64,000 bases of DNA from Acidobacteriota bacterium (lineage in GTDB: Bacteria; Acidobacteriota; Vicinamibacteria; Vicinamibacterales; CAVVIG01), in the NCBI GenBank assembly GCA_018268955.1, contig JAFDVO010000017.1, positions 1-64,000 of the forward strand, in the 5' to 3' direction. Numbering within the stretch: the first letter of the stretch is position 1; each line of letters begins with the position of its first letter. Positions 9,251-16,765 of the stretch are shown here, in pieces. The position numbers and the translations under genes are program-made. The notes under the pieces are model-generated. The model worked only from the letters and a program-made list of their open reading frames with translations, made no database searches and was not told where the DNA came from.

Positions 9251-9493
9251 ATGCTTGACCGGCAGAAGGTGGAAGCGATTCTGAGCCGACGTTTTCCCGG
9301 CGCGACTCGCGACCAGGTGGCGGCTGCCGCCAACGCGATCATGGGACTGACGGACGAGTGGGAGGAAGTCCTGCACGACGATCACCGCGGAGGTGGATAC
9401 CACTACTCGAACGAATGCGGGAACCTGTGCGAACTCGCAGGCGCGCCGGAACAGGGCGTTGAGTTCCGGTTGTTCCGCCGCCGTGAAGCCTGA
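9251..9493 (+). CDS. Small conserved-looking protein of unknown function (80 aa)
   Basis: Reads MLDRQKVEAILSRRFPG and continues as a predicted helix (residues 1-35), then an acidic and aromatic segment DEWEEVLHDDHRGGG and a Cys-containing SNECGNLCEL (CxxxC). GGAG seven bases upstream fixes ATG 9251. Soluble, no signal peptide. The family is not recognised. The two cysteines could bind a metal, but nothing else supports that. Its gene is divergent from sodC. Confidence 0.6.
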   Translation: MLDRQKVEAILSRRFPGATRDQVAAAANAIMGLTDEWEEVLHDDHRGGGYHYSNECGNLCELAGAPEQGVEFRLFRRREA

Positions 9494-9570
9494 GCGGGCG
9501 ACCGATCGTTGACGGCGGGAGCCCTCGCCGGAACCCCGACGCCTCGGGCATACCGCACGCACTCTTCAAG

Positions 9571-9599
9571 AGGCCTGGCCGCACACGGCGGCCGGGCCT
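9571..9599. terminator. Hairpin between convergent genes
   Basis: AGGCCTGGCCGC pairs with GCGGCCGGGCCT with one mismatch around a short loop, between the 80-aa gene and the TPR gene. Weak T content only. Confidence 0.45.
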
Positions 9600-9650
9600 T
9601 CGTCATGTACGGGGCCACACCGGGCGAGCGCGCTCCAGATGCGGAAACAG

Positions 9651-10313
9651 CTAGTTGGCGACTCCGGACTTGGCGCGTGCCTCGCCGATCAACGTGCGCA
9701 CCCGCTGCGCGTCCGGATAGGTGGGGTTGACCTGCAGCAGCGTCTCCCATGCGCGGACGGCGCCGCTGTAGTCGCGCTTGCCGTCCGACTTGACGATGCC
9801 GAGGTTGAAGAGCGTCTGCGCGTGCGTCGGGTCGAGTCGCAGCGACACCTCGTACTGCGCGATCGCGTCGTCTGGCTGCCCCGCGTACCAGAGGGCCGTT
9901 CCGAGATCCGTGCTGACGTTGACGTCCGACCCGTCGGCGGCCATGGCCTGGCGATAGAACGGGATTGCCTCTGCGTAGCGCCTGGCGTCATAGAGCAGGT
10001 TGCCCGCGTCCGCCGCGGCACGTGCGTTCTTCGGATCGCGCGCGAGGATGTCGCGATAGGTTTGCAGCGTCCGCTCGTCGACCATCCCCGTCGAACCCGC
10101 TGCCGAGGGTGCCGCGACCAGGGCGCTCGTCGTTGCCGCCGAGCGGGCGGGACCGGCTGTGACCGACAGCATGTATCCACCCAGCCCGCCGACGAGCAGC
10201 ATGGCGATCGCGTAGACGATCCATGTGTAGCGCTGCGGCGGGTCGTCGTCGTATCGCTCTGCCGTGACGTGGTGGTCTTCGCGCGGGTGATGAGGGCGAC
10301 GTCTGTGGCTCAT
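9651..10313 (-). CDS. Membrane-anchored tetratricopeptide repeat protein
   Basis: About 220 residues from ATG 10313. A charged His/Arg-rich N-terminus is followed by one membrane segment (TWIVYAIAMLLVGGLGGYML, about 38-57) and then three or four TPR units (about 90-215; for example AEAIPFYRQAMAADG and DDAIAQYEVSLRLDPTHAQTLFNLG). It resembles the periplasmic TPR part of cytochrome c biogenesis protein CcmI/NrfG, but the motif is too general to assign it. There is no convincing Shine-Dalgarno, so the start could also be at 10421 or a later GTG. A strong sigma-54 promoter and an upstream palindrome lie 250-380 bp upstream. Confidence 0.75.
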   Translation of the reverse strand: MSHRRRPHHPREDHHVTAERYDDDPPQRYTWIVYAIAMLLVGGLGGYMLSVTAGPARSAATTSALVAAPSAAGSTGMVDERTLQTYRDILARDPKNARAAADAGNLLYDARRYAEAIPFYRQAMAADGSDVNVSTDLGTALWYAGQPDDAIAQYEVSLRLDPTHAQTLFNLGIVKSDGKRDYSGAVRAWETLLQVNPTYPDAQRVRTLIGEARAKSGVAN

Positions 10314-10572
10314 GGCAGTGGGTCGGCCCACCAGCGGCGCGTGTCGACGTGTGTGGTGTCGGTGCGGGCTCGGGACGCCGGGCACGAGCGAGCGGGTCGG
10401 TCGCAGGTTGGGAAGCGCCACTCACGCCGGGTGTGGCCAGCGTGCCGGCTTCATGCGGTGCGATGTCCGCTCGAACGATCCCGGTCGACACCGGCGACCG
10501 CGACGACCACGGTGAGCATGGCGCTCGTCACGTGTCTCGCGCTGCGCTGGCGGACCTGACGCACACACACTG

Positions 10573-10588
10573 AGCAGGCGTCGTGCCA
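10573..10588 (-). promoter_or_regulatory. Sigma-54 promoter upstream of the TPR gene
   Basis: Minus-strand TGGCACGACGCCTGCT: a perfect TGGCACG -24 element and CTGCT at -12, with GG-N10-GC spacing. Predicted transcription start is about 10562. Confidence 0.7.
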
Positions 10589-10667
10589 GCGGGCCCGCAT
10601 CGCGGAATGGCGCAATTGGCGGGCAATCGGGCGGGTGAGGCTCCACGGCCTCGGGTGAGCGCCGGGG

Positions 10668-10690
10668 TTTTCCGCGCACGTCGCGGAATT
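10668..10690. promoter_or_regulatory. Upstream activator palindrome TTTTCC-N11-GGAATT
   Basis: Inverted arms separated by 11 bases, centred about 117 bp upstream of the predicted sigma-54 start. The same arm and spacer pattern recurs at 14156 and 14222 before another sigma-54 promoter. Confidence 0.6.
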
Positions 10691-10711
10691 CCGCGCGGTG
10701 GCCCCGCCGAC

Positions 10712-12115
10712 TCAGCTTGCCGGCAGGGTGATGAGCACTGTGGTGCCGCCGGCTGGCGGCGTGTCGATCTCGATCTCGCCGCCGTGCGCCTGGACGATCC
10801 GGCGCGCAATCGGCAACCCGAGCCCGGTGCCACGGTGCTTCGTCGTGAAGAAGGGTTCGAACACCTTCTCGCGAACATCCGCAGGCATCCCGGGTCCGCG
10901 ATCCGCGATCGAGATGACGAACTCGCGGCGGCTCCCGGCCTCGTTCCGGCGGATGGCGATGTCGATGTGGCCGTGGCCGCCCATCGCCTGGGCGGCGTTC
11001 ATCAGCACGTTGGTGAAGACCAGCTGCAGTTGTTCGGCATCGGCCGGCCCGACCGCCTCGCCCTGCGGAAAGTCCACCTCGAGGTTCGCGAAGACCGGAT
11101 CGCGGTGGAGGAGATGCAGCGTGTTCCGAATCAGCCGATCCAGATCGACCGGTTCCGACCGCAGTTGCCGCGGACGCGCAAAGACGAGCAGGTCATGGAC
11201 GATCCCGTTCAACGCGTCGAGCCGGGCGATGATGTCGCCGACCACCGGTTTGTCGCGCGAGTCCGCCGGCATGCGTGACGCGATGACCTGCAAGGCGCCG
11301 CGGATGCCCGCGATCGGGTTCTTCACCTCGTGGGCGACGACCGCGGCCATCTGCCCGAGGCGCGCGAGCGCCTCCTGCTCGCGCAACCGCTCTTCGGACG
11401 TCTTCCTGGCCGTGATTTCGTACCGCAGCGCCATGTACTGATACGGCTTCCCGCGGTGATCGAGGAACGGGACGATCGTCGTGTCGACCCAGTACAGGCT
11501 GCCGTCTTTGGCCCGGTTGCGGATCTCGCCGCGCCAGATCTGGCCGTTGGCGATGGTCACCCACAGGTCCCGGATGAACTCCTTCGGGTGATGCCCGGAG
11601 TTGAGGAGGCGGTGGTCCTGCCCGAGGAGTTCCTCCCTCGTGTACTTCGAGATCTCGCAGAACTTGTCGTTGATGTACGTGATGCGCCCGCGCGTGTCGG
11701 TGGTGGCCACGATGGCGGACTGGTCGATGGCGAAGTTGACGTCCGCCAAATCCTTCGTGCGGGCCTGGAGGTCCAGCCACGTCGCGCGGAACCGCGCCAG
11801 CACGATGGCGGTGGCCCAGATGAGCACAAGGGCAATCGACCGGTTCGTGAGGACGTAATTCACCGGTAAGCCGGCGGGTGCGTTGGCGGCGCCGATGACC
11901 GTCAGCACTGAGACGACGGCGGCTGCGACCAGCTGAAACCGGGGCGGCCCGCTGAAGGTGCCGACCAGCAGCGGCAGCGCGTACAGCGCCGCAATACCGT
12001 GTCCCCGGGGCGTCACGAGATCGGCGACGAAGATCGCGCCAGCCAGGACGGCCGCAAGGATGGTGGCCCCGTTGAGCAGCGGCGTCTCACGCAGGGGTGG
12101 GGGCGTCGGATTCAC
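10712..12115 (-). CDS. Membrane PAS sensor histidine kinase (NtrB-like)
   Basis: About 467 residues. Four or so N-terminal hydrophobic segments (about 15-110) form a membrane input module, followed by a PAS domain (about 125-225; ATTDTRGRITYINDKFCEIS) with PAC tail. HisKA has the phospho-acceptor in VVAHEVKNPIAG (about residue 260). An HATPase_c domain follows, with NVLMNAAQAM (N box), DRGPGM (G1) and GTGLGLPIARRIV (G2). Orphan-type kinase of the NtrB group, so a likely donor to the sigma-54 activator and receivers downstream. Start is uncertain: GTG 12115 has a weak GGA, while GTG 12163 would almost touch the divergent regulator's ATG at 12165. Confidence 0.88.
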   Translation of the reverse strand: MNPTPPPLRETPLLNGATILAAVLAGAIFVADLVTPRGHGIAALYALPLLVGTFSGPPRFQLVAAAVVSVLTVIGAANAPAGLPVNYVLTNRSIALVLIWATAIVLARFRATWLDLQARTKDLADVNFAIDQSAIVATTDTRGRITYINDKFCEISKYTREELLGQDHRLLNSGHHPKEFIRDLWVTIANGQIWRGEIRNRAKDGSLYWVDTTIVPFLDHRGKPYQYMALRYEITARKTSEERLREQEALARLGQMAAVVAHEVKNPIAGIRGALQVIASRMPADSRDKPVVGDIIARLDALNGIVHDLLVFARPRQLRSEPVDLDRLIRNTLHLLHRDPVFANLEVDFPQGEAVGPADAEQLQLVFTNVLMNAAQAMGGHGHIDIAIRRNEAGSRREFVISIADRGPGMPADVREKVFEPFFTTKHRGTGLGLPIARRIVQAHGGEIEIDTPPAGGTTVLITLPAS

Positions 12116-12164
12116 TCGCGGTCCGTATGGAGCGTGTTTTGAATCGTTGATCGGCGGTGGCACT

Positions 12165-12635
12165 ATGCTAGCTCAAATTCCGGCCTCAATTCCCGCACTG
12201 ACGCCGTCGGCCGTGCCTGCCCCTACTGGGGATTTCCCCCATCTGAGGAAGAAATCCCCGTTGCGCGTGCTGGTGGTGGACGACGAGGCGCTTGTGCGCT
12301 GGTCGGTCGCCGAGACGCTGCGTGCGCACGGTTTCGAGATCATCGAGGCCTCCGATGCGCACGGGGCGCTCGCCGCCATTCGTGACCCCGAGGTGAGGCC
12401 CGACGCGGTGCTGCTCGATCTCAAGCTGCCCGACAGCGACGACCTCGGTCTGCTCAGTGCGATCCGATACGCGCGTCCCGATGCGCCGGTCATCCTGATG
12501 ACCGCGTTCGGCACGCCGGAGGTGCTCGACGAGGCGCGTCGGATCGGCGTGTTCACGGTGCTGGACAAGCCGTTCGAACTCGACGAACTGGATCCGCTCA
12601 TCGAACGGGCCCTCGGAGGGCCGCGCCCGAGCTGA
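12165..12635 (+). CDS. Single-domain response regulator
   Basis: About 156 residues. A poorly conserved N-terminal tail (about 1-35) is followed by one receiver domain: VLVVDDEALVRWS (acidic pair), LLDLKLPDS (phospho-Asp), LMTAFG (Thr) and LDKPFE (Lys). No output domain, so it probably relays phosphate. It is closely related to the receiver of the sigma-54 activator immediately downstream and to the protein at 15603. The start is uncertain: GTG 12211 (reading MPAPTGDF) is an alternative, and a GGGGATTTC / GAAATCCCC inverted repeat (12228-12259) lies just inside the proposed coding start. Confidence 0.8.
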   Translation: MLAQIPASIPALTPSAVPAPTGDFPHLRKKSPLRVLVVDDEALVRWSVAETLRAHGFEIIEASDAHGALAAIRDPEVRPDAVLLDLKLPDSDDLGLLSAIRYARPDAPVILMTAFGTPEVLDEARRIGVFTVLDKPFELDELDPLIERALGGPRPS

Positions 12636-12741
12636 GCCGGAAGTTCTCCACGACGATCAACTGCTCCGGGCCGACCGCGCGTGCCGTCCCCCCGGATGAG
12701 GCAACTCGCGTTTGCCGCAAGCCGGTCGCTATACTAGGGCC

Positions 12742-14112
12742 GTGCCTGCGCCTACCATCCTCGTAGTCGACGACGAGCAGCTGATTCGCTGGTCGCTCAA
12801 GGACCGTCTGTCAGATCAGGGCTACCGGGTGATCGAGGCCGACACCGCGGCGTCGGCGATCGCGCGCAGCGAAGAAGGCGTCGATCTGGTCCTGCTCGAC
12901 TACAAGCTCCCCGATGGTGACGGCCTCCAGGTCCTCAAGAAGCTGAAGGAGCGCGACCCCGACATCCTCGTCATTCTCCTCACCGCGTTCTCGAGCATCG
13001 AGACGGCGGTCGAGGCCATGAAGCACGGCGCGTATCACTACGCGAACAAGCCGTTCAACCTTGACGAAATCGCGCTGCTGGTCGACAAGGCGCTCGAGAC
13101 CACCCGCCTCCGGCGTGAGGTCAAGACCCTGCGCGCGAACCAGGCACAGCCGTACAGCTTCGACCGCATCGTGGGCGCCAGTTCGGCGCTGGTGACGATC
13201 AAGGCCCTCATGCGGAAGGTCGCATCGAGCCCCGCGTCCACCGTGCTGCTGACGGGGGAGAGCGGCACTGGCAAGGACCTCGCGGCAAAGGTGATCCACT
13301 ACAACAGCGACCGCGCCCAGAAGCCGTTCATGAACATCACGTGTTCGGCGCTGCCGGAGTCGCTCCTCGAGAGCGAGCTGTTCGGTCATGAGAAGGGCGC
13401 CTTCACCGGCGCGGACCGGCAGAAGCGCGGGCTGCTCGAAACAGCCGATGGCGGCACGGTCTTCCTCGATGAAATCGGCGAGATGGTGCCCGGCCTCCAG
13501 GCCAAGCTGCTCCGGTTCCTCGAGGAGAAGACGTTCAAGCGCGTCGGCGGATCGGTCGACATCCATGTCGACGTCCGGGTGATTGCCGCGACCAACCGGA
13601 AGCTGGATGAAGAAGTTCGCGCCGGACGGTTTCGCGAGGACCTCTACTACCGCCTGAACGTCCTGCCGATCATGCTGCCGCCGCTGCGCGACCGTGCCGA
13701 CGACATCCCGCTGCTGGTGGAGTTCTACATCGACAGCTACAACACGGAGTTCAAGAAGCGCGTGCGGGGCGTTGCGCCCGAGGCGATGAAGCGGCTCCAG
13801 ACCTACGGGTGGCCCGGCAACATCCGCGAGCTCCGCAACACGGTCGAGCGGGCGATGCTGCTGGCCGAGGGAGACGTCCTCCAGGGCGGCGACTTCACGA
13901 TCGGCGGCAGTGCCGCCGTGCGCCTTGGCGACCGCGTGGAGCTTCCGCCGAACGGCATCGACCTCGAACAGCTCGAGCGCTCGCTGGTCGTTCAGGCGCT
14001 GGAGCGCACGCAGTGGAATCAGACGCGCGCGGCGTCACTCCTCGGCCTCAATCGCGACCAGATCCGGTATCGCATCGAGAAGTTCCACCTCGAAAAAGCC
14101 AACACGCACTAG
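12742..14112 (+). CDS. NtrC-type sigma-54 activator with receiver domain
   Basis: A 456-residue response regulator: receiver (about 4-118; VVDDEQLIRWS, LLDYKLPDG, LLTAFS, NKPFN), AAA+ domain (about 140-370) and a Fis-type HTH (about 410-452). Walker A is GESGTGKD, the sigma-54 contact loop GAFTGA is intact, Walker B is GTVFLDEIGE, and the arginine-finger region FREDLYYRLNV is present. GTG 12742 is chosen because the receiver begins at once and TATACT ends six bases before it, suggesting a leaderless mRNA. Probable target promoters carry the TTTCC-N11-GGAAW palindrome nearby. Confidence 0.93.
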   Translation: MPAPTILVVDDEQLIRWSLKDRLSDQGYRVIEADTAASAIARSEEGVDLVLLDYKLPDGDGLQVLKKLKERDPDILVILLTAFSSIETAVEAMKHGAYHYANKPFNLDEIALLVDKALETTRLRREVKTLRANQAQPYSFDRIVGASSALVTIKALMRKVASSPASTVLLTGESGTGKDLAAKVIHYNSDRAQKPFMNITCSALPESLLESELFGHEKGAFTGADRQKRGLLETADGGTVFLDEIGEMVPGLQAKLLRFLEEKTFKRVGGSVDIHVDVRVIAATNRKLDEEVRAGRFREDLYYRLNVLPIMLPPLRDRADDIPLLVEFYIDSYNTEFKKRVRGVAPEAMKRLQTYGWPGNIRELRNTVERAMLLAEGDVLQGGDFTIGGSAAVRLGDRVELPPNGIDLEQLERSLVVQALERTQWNQTRAASLLGLNRDQIRYRIEKFHLEKANTH

Positions 14113-14155
14113 CCGCGGCCGGCGACTCGCATACGAGCCGCCCTGCCGCGCTGCT

Positions 14156-14178
14156 TTTTCCCCAGCGGGCGCGGAATA
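14156..14178. promoter_or_regulatory. Upstream activator palindrome TTTTCC-N11-GGAATA
   Basis: Centred 119 bp upstream of the predicted start of the sigma-54 promoter at 14260, almost the same distance as the palindrome of the TPR gene promoter. Confidence 0.6.
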
Positions 14179-14221
14179 ATCCACCGGAACAGCCGGGCTC
14201 CCGGCGTCCCTCCGCGCCGAA

Positions 14222-14242
14222 TTTCCGCAAATACACCGGAAA
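14222..14242. promoter_or_regulatory. Second activator palindrome TTTCC-N11-GGAAA
   Basis: A perfect five-base inverted repeat with the same 11-base spacer, centred at about -54 relative to the predicted start. A close second site could help oligomerisation of the activator. Confidence 0.55.
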
Positions 14243-14259
14243 ACCGGCAGTTGCCGCGG

Positions 14260-14275
14260 TGGCATGTCGGTTGCC
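14260..14275 (+). promoter_or_regulatory. Sigma-54 promoter of the NifU-like/activator operon
   Basis: TGGCATGTCGGTTGCC fits TGGCACG-N4-TTGC with GG-N10-GC spacing. Predicted start is about 14286, giving a leader of about 42 bases to ATG 14328. Confidence 0.75.
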
Positions 14276-14327
14276 CTTGCCCGTGGTGTCTTCATACCCT
14301 CTTTCGAACCAGGCTGGGAGGCCGCCA

Positions 14328-14552
14328 ATGGTATCCAGGGAACGCGTGCAGGGAGTGCTCGATCGGGTTCGCCCGTTCCTGCAGGCGGATGGTGGCGATA
14401 TCGAACTGCTCACCGTCACGGGCAATTCCGCTGACGTGCGTCTCACAGGCATGTGCGCCGGCTGTCCAAGCGCGCACATGACGCTGCACGTCGGCGTCGA
14501 AGCCGCAATCCGCGAGGAGATTCCCGAGTTCGAGACGTTGCGTCTCGTGTAG
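14328..14552 (+). CDS. NifU C-terminal-like Fe-S scaffold protein
   Basis: A 74-residue Nfu domain alone, reading RVRPFLQADGGDIELL and GMCAGCPSAHMTL; the CxxC binds a transferable 4Fe-4S cluster. Length matches stand-alone Nfu/NifU C-terminal proteins. GGGAGG upstream fixes ATG 14328. It is the first gene of an operon with a sigma-54 activator and a receiver and is preceded by a sigma-54 promoter, so Fe-S assembly here seems under stress or redox control. Confidence 0.9.
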   Translation: MVSRERVQGVLDRVRPFLQADGGDIELLTVTGNSADVRLTGMCAGCPSAHMTLHVGVEAAIREEIPEFETLRLV

Positions 14553-14559
14553 GTGCGTC

Positions 14560-15606
14560 ATGACCACACAGCAGATCTCGATGGATTCGGTGGTGGTCGG
14601 CCGGAGCGCGCGCATGCGCGCGGTGTTCGAGTTCCTGCGGGTCATCGGCAACAGCGACAGCACCGTCCTGATCATCGGCGAGAGCGGCACCGGCAAGGAG
14701 GTGACCGCCACGCTGATTCACCAGAACAGCCGGCGGCGGCACCACCCGTTCGTCGCGGTCAGTTGTGCGCTGTTCTCCGAGACCCTGATCGAGTCCGAGC
14801 TGTTCGGCCACGAGCGTGGGGCCTTCACCGGGGCCATCAAGGACCGTCCGGGCCGCTTCGAACTTGCCGAAGGGGGCACCATCTTCCTGGACGACATCGA
14901 CGACGTGCCGCTGTCGATGCAGGTCAAGCTCCTGCGCGTCCTCCAGAACCGCACGATCGAGCGCTTGGGGGGCACGCGCACGATCCCGGTCAACGTGCGG
15001 GTCATCGCGGGCAGCAAGCGGGACCTGAAGCAGATGGTCTCCGAAGGCAAGTTCCGCGAGGACCTCTACTACCGCCTGAACGTCCTGCCGCTGACGCTGC
15101 CGCCGCTGCGTGAGCGTCGCGAGGACGTGCCGGTCCTGATGGATCACTTCCTGGCGCGCTACTTCAAGCGTCGCAATGAGGACGTCCCCGCGGTGTCCGA
15201 GGCGGTGAAGCAGGCCTTCATGCGCTATTCCTGGCCGGGGAACGTGCGCGAGCTCGAGAACGCCTGCGAGCGGATCGCGCAGACCTGTTCGTGCGGCACG
15301 GTCCGGATCGGCTGCATGTCGGCCAGCATCCTGTTCCGCGCCGGCGCCCAGCCGGCGGAAGTGGCGCCGCCGTCGGTGCCGGCCAGCGACACGACGGCCC
15401 CCATTTCACTCGACGACCGCCTTCGCGAGGTGGAGGCGAATCTGATTGGGTGGGCGTTGAAGGTGAGCGGGGGGAACAAGTCCAGGGCGGCCGAGCTCTT
15501 GCAGATCAAGCGGTCGACACTCGGGGACCGCATCAACCGGTGCGGTCTTGGGGCCTCCCTCGAGAAACCAGAGACGCAGGCGGCTGCGGCGGTACAGACT
15601 GCATGA
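14560..15606 (+). CDS. Sigma-54 activator without receiver domain
   Basis: A 348-residue bacterial enhancer-binding protein that starts directly at the AAA+ domain (about 10-240): GESGTGKE, GAFTGA, GTIFLDDIDD and FREDLYYRLNV are intact. A C-terminal Fis-type HTH is at about 280-325 (NKSRAAELLQIKRSTLGDRIN). With no regulatory N-terminus it resembles PspF-type activators controlled by a partner or by expression level. A run of cysteines (CERIAQTCSCGTVRIGC, about residues 231-247) is unusual and could respond to redox. It lies seven bases after the Nfu gene and overlaps the next receiver gene by ATGA. Confidence 0.9.
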   Translation: MTTQQISMDSVVVGRSARMRAVFEFLRVIGNSDSTVLIIGESGTGKEVTATLIHQNSRRRHHPFVAVSCALFSETLIESELFGHERGAFTGAIKDRPGRFELAEGGTIFLDDIDDVPLSMQVKLLRVLQNRTIERLGGTRTIPVNVRVIAGSKRDLKQMVSEGKFREDLYYRLNVLPLTLPPLRERREDVPVLMDHFLARYFKRRNEDVPAVSEAVKQAFMRYSWPGNVRELENACERIAQTCSCGTVRIGCMSASILFRAGAQPAEVAPPSVPASDTTAPISLDDRLREVEANLIGWALKVSGGNKSRAAELLQIKRSTLGDRINRCGLGASLEKPETQAAAAVQTA

Positions 15607-15995
15607 TGTTGAACGAACGGGCCGGCGTCGATCCGGCCCTCAAGACCCGGCGTGCCCTCATCGTCGACGATGAACTGCTGATTCGCTGGTCTCTGTCCGA
15701 GACGCTGGCGGACCGCGGCTATGCCGTGGCCGAAGCGGAGGACGGGAAGAGCGCCGTTCGTGCGTTGACAGACGGCCACGACCGTCCCGACGTCGTGCTG
15801 CTCGATTTCCGCCTGCCAGACTCCAACGACCTGAACCTGCTCTCGCGCATCGTCAGCCTCGTGCCCGATGGCCGCGTGATCCTCATGACCGCGTACGGGA
15901 CGCCGGAACTGGCGCACGCCGCCATCGAGCGTGGCGCGTTTCGCGTGTTGAACAAGCCGTTCGAACTGCAGGACCTCACGGCGCTCGTCGGCTGA
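15603..15995 (+). CDS. Single-domain response regulator
   Basis: 130 residues, one receiver: ALIVDDELLIRWS, LLDFRLPDS (phospho-Asp), LMTAYG and LNKPFE. Its ATG overlaps the stop of the sigma-54 activator (ATGATG), so the two are translationally coupled; it may supply the missing receiver function in trans. Closest relative in the window is the regulator at 12165. Confidence 0.88.
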   Translation: MMLNERAGVDPALKTRRALIVDDELLIRWSLSETLADRGYAVAEAEDGKSAVRALTDGHDRPDVVLLDFRLPDSNDLNLLSRIVSLVPDGRVILMTAYGTPELAHAAIERGAFRVLNKPFELQDLTALVG

Positions 15996-16155
15996 CCGCG
16001 CGCCGCATGCCGTTCGTCCCGCGCGCAGGCCCCGCGCGCGGGTTTTTCCTCACACCCCCTTCAAATTCCCCGCGCACGACGCCGGTCCTCCGCCGGATCA
16101 TCGGCGGACCGCCTGTTTTCATTCGAGTTTTCCGCGATCAGCGCGTGCTTCGCCG

Positions 16156-16171
16156 CGGCACGGCGCTTGCC
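16156..16171 (+). promoter_or_regulatory. Sigma-54 promoter of the universal stress protein gene
   Basis: CGGCACGGCGCTTGCC has GGCACG and TTGC with GG-N10-GC spacing. Predicted start is about 16182, 17 bases before ATG 16199. Upstream TTTTCC half-sites at 16044 and 16128 lack a clear second arm. Confidence 0.7.
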
Positions 16172-16198
16172 CTTTCCGGGCTGCGGAGGCTGACCCCA

Positions 16199-16690
16199 AT
16201 GATTGCTCTGAAGCGGATTCTCGTCCCACACGACTTCAGTGAGACATCGGCGGCGGCTGTGAACTACGCGGTGACCCTGGCCAGGTCCTTCGGTGCGGAG
16301 CTCGTGTTCCTCTACGTCGGTGACCGCGCGCAGGCCCGTGTCGAGGGCGGCATGCCGGACGGGCCCGACGGAGAGGTGACCGGCGCGGCGCACGAGGCCA
16401 TGGTCCAGGTTCTGGCGCCAGCGGACCGGACAGCCCTGAACCCACGGTGCTTCGTGCTGGCCGGTTCTCCGGCCGAGGAGATTGTCCGGGTCGCACGTGA
16501 GCACGAATTCGATCTGATCGTCATGGGCACGCACGGTCGCGGCCTCGTGGGCCACCTGCTCATGGGGAGCGTGGCCGAGAAGGTGGTGCGCACGGCGCCG
16601 TGTCCGGTGCTGACGGTTCGCAATCCGTACGGAGCCCAGGGGCTCGAAGTCGTTGCTGAAGCTGCGGAGGCCGCCCGCGTGGCGGTGTAA
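16199..16690 (+). CDS. Universal stress protein (UspA family)
   Basis: 163 residues, single Usp domain. ILVPHDFSETS at the N-terminus and the ATP-binding signature GTHGRGLVGHLLMGSVAEKVVRTAPCPVLTV at the C-terminus mark the nucleotide-binding type. GGAGG nine bases upstream supports ATG 16199; the longer frame from 16007 runs through the promoter. The sigma-54 promoter ties it to the regulators just upstream. Confidence 0.92.
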   Translation: MIALKRILVPHDFSETSAAAVNYAVTLARSFGAELVFLYVGDRAQARVEGGMPDGPDGEVTGAAHEAMVQVLAPADRTALNPRCFVLAGSPAEEIVRVAREHEFDLIVMGTHGRGLVGHLLMGSVAEKVVRTAPCPVLTVRNPYGAQGLEVVAEAAEAARVAV

Positions 16691-16765
16691 GCCTGGTGAG
16701 GCCCTGTGGGTCAGGGCCATGCGGTTGACGCAGTCACCAGTCGTCGTCGGAGGAGGGAGGGTGTC

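Larger units (their letters stand above)
10314..10711. other. 398-bp non-coding upstream region of the TPR gene
   Basis: No credible gene on either strand. It holds the sigma-54 promoter (10573-10588), the palindrome TTTTCC-N11-GGAATT (10668-10690) and a perfect 14-bp palindrome CGCGGAATTCCGCG (10682-10695). The roughly 250-bp leader implied for the TPR mRNA is long and unexplained. Confidence 0.6.

Noticed and set aside
14034-14327. N-terminal extension of the Nfu frame into the NtrC-type gene
   Set aside because: Runs through the sigma-54 promoter and activator sites; GGGAGG supports ATG 14328.
16128-16150. TTTTCC at 16128 as a full activator site for the stress protein gene
   Set aside because: The second arm at N11 reads GTGCTT, so only a half-site is present and it is too close to the promoter.
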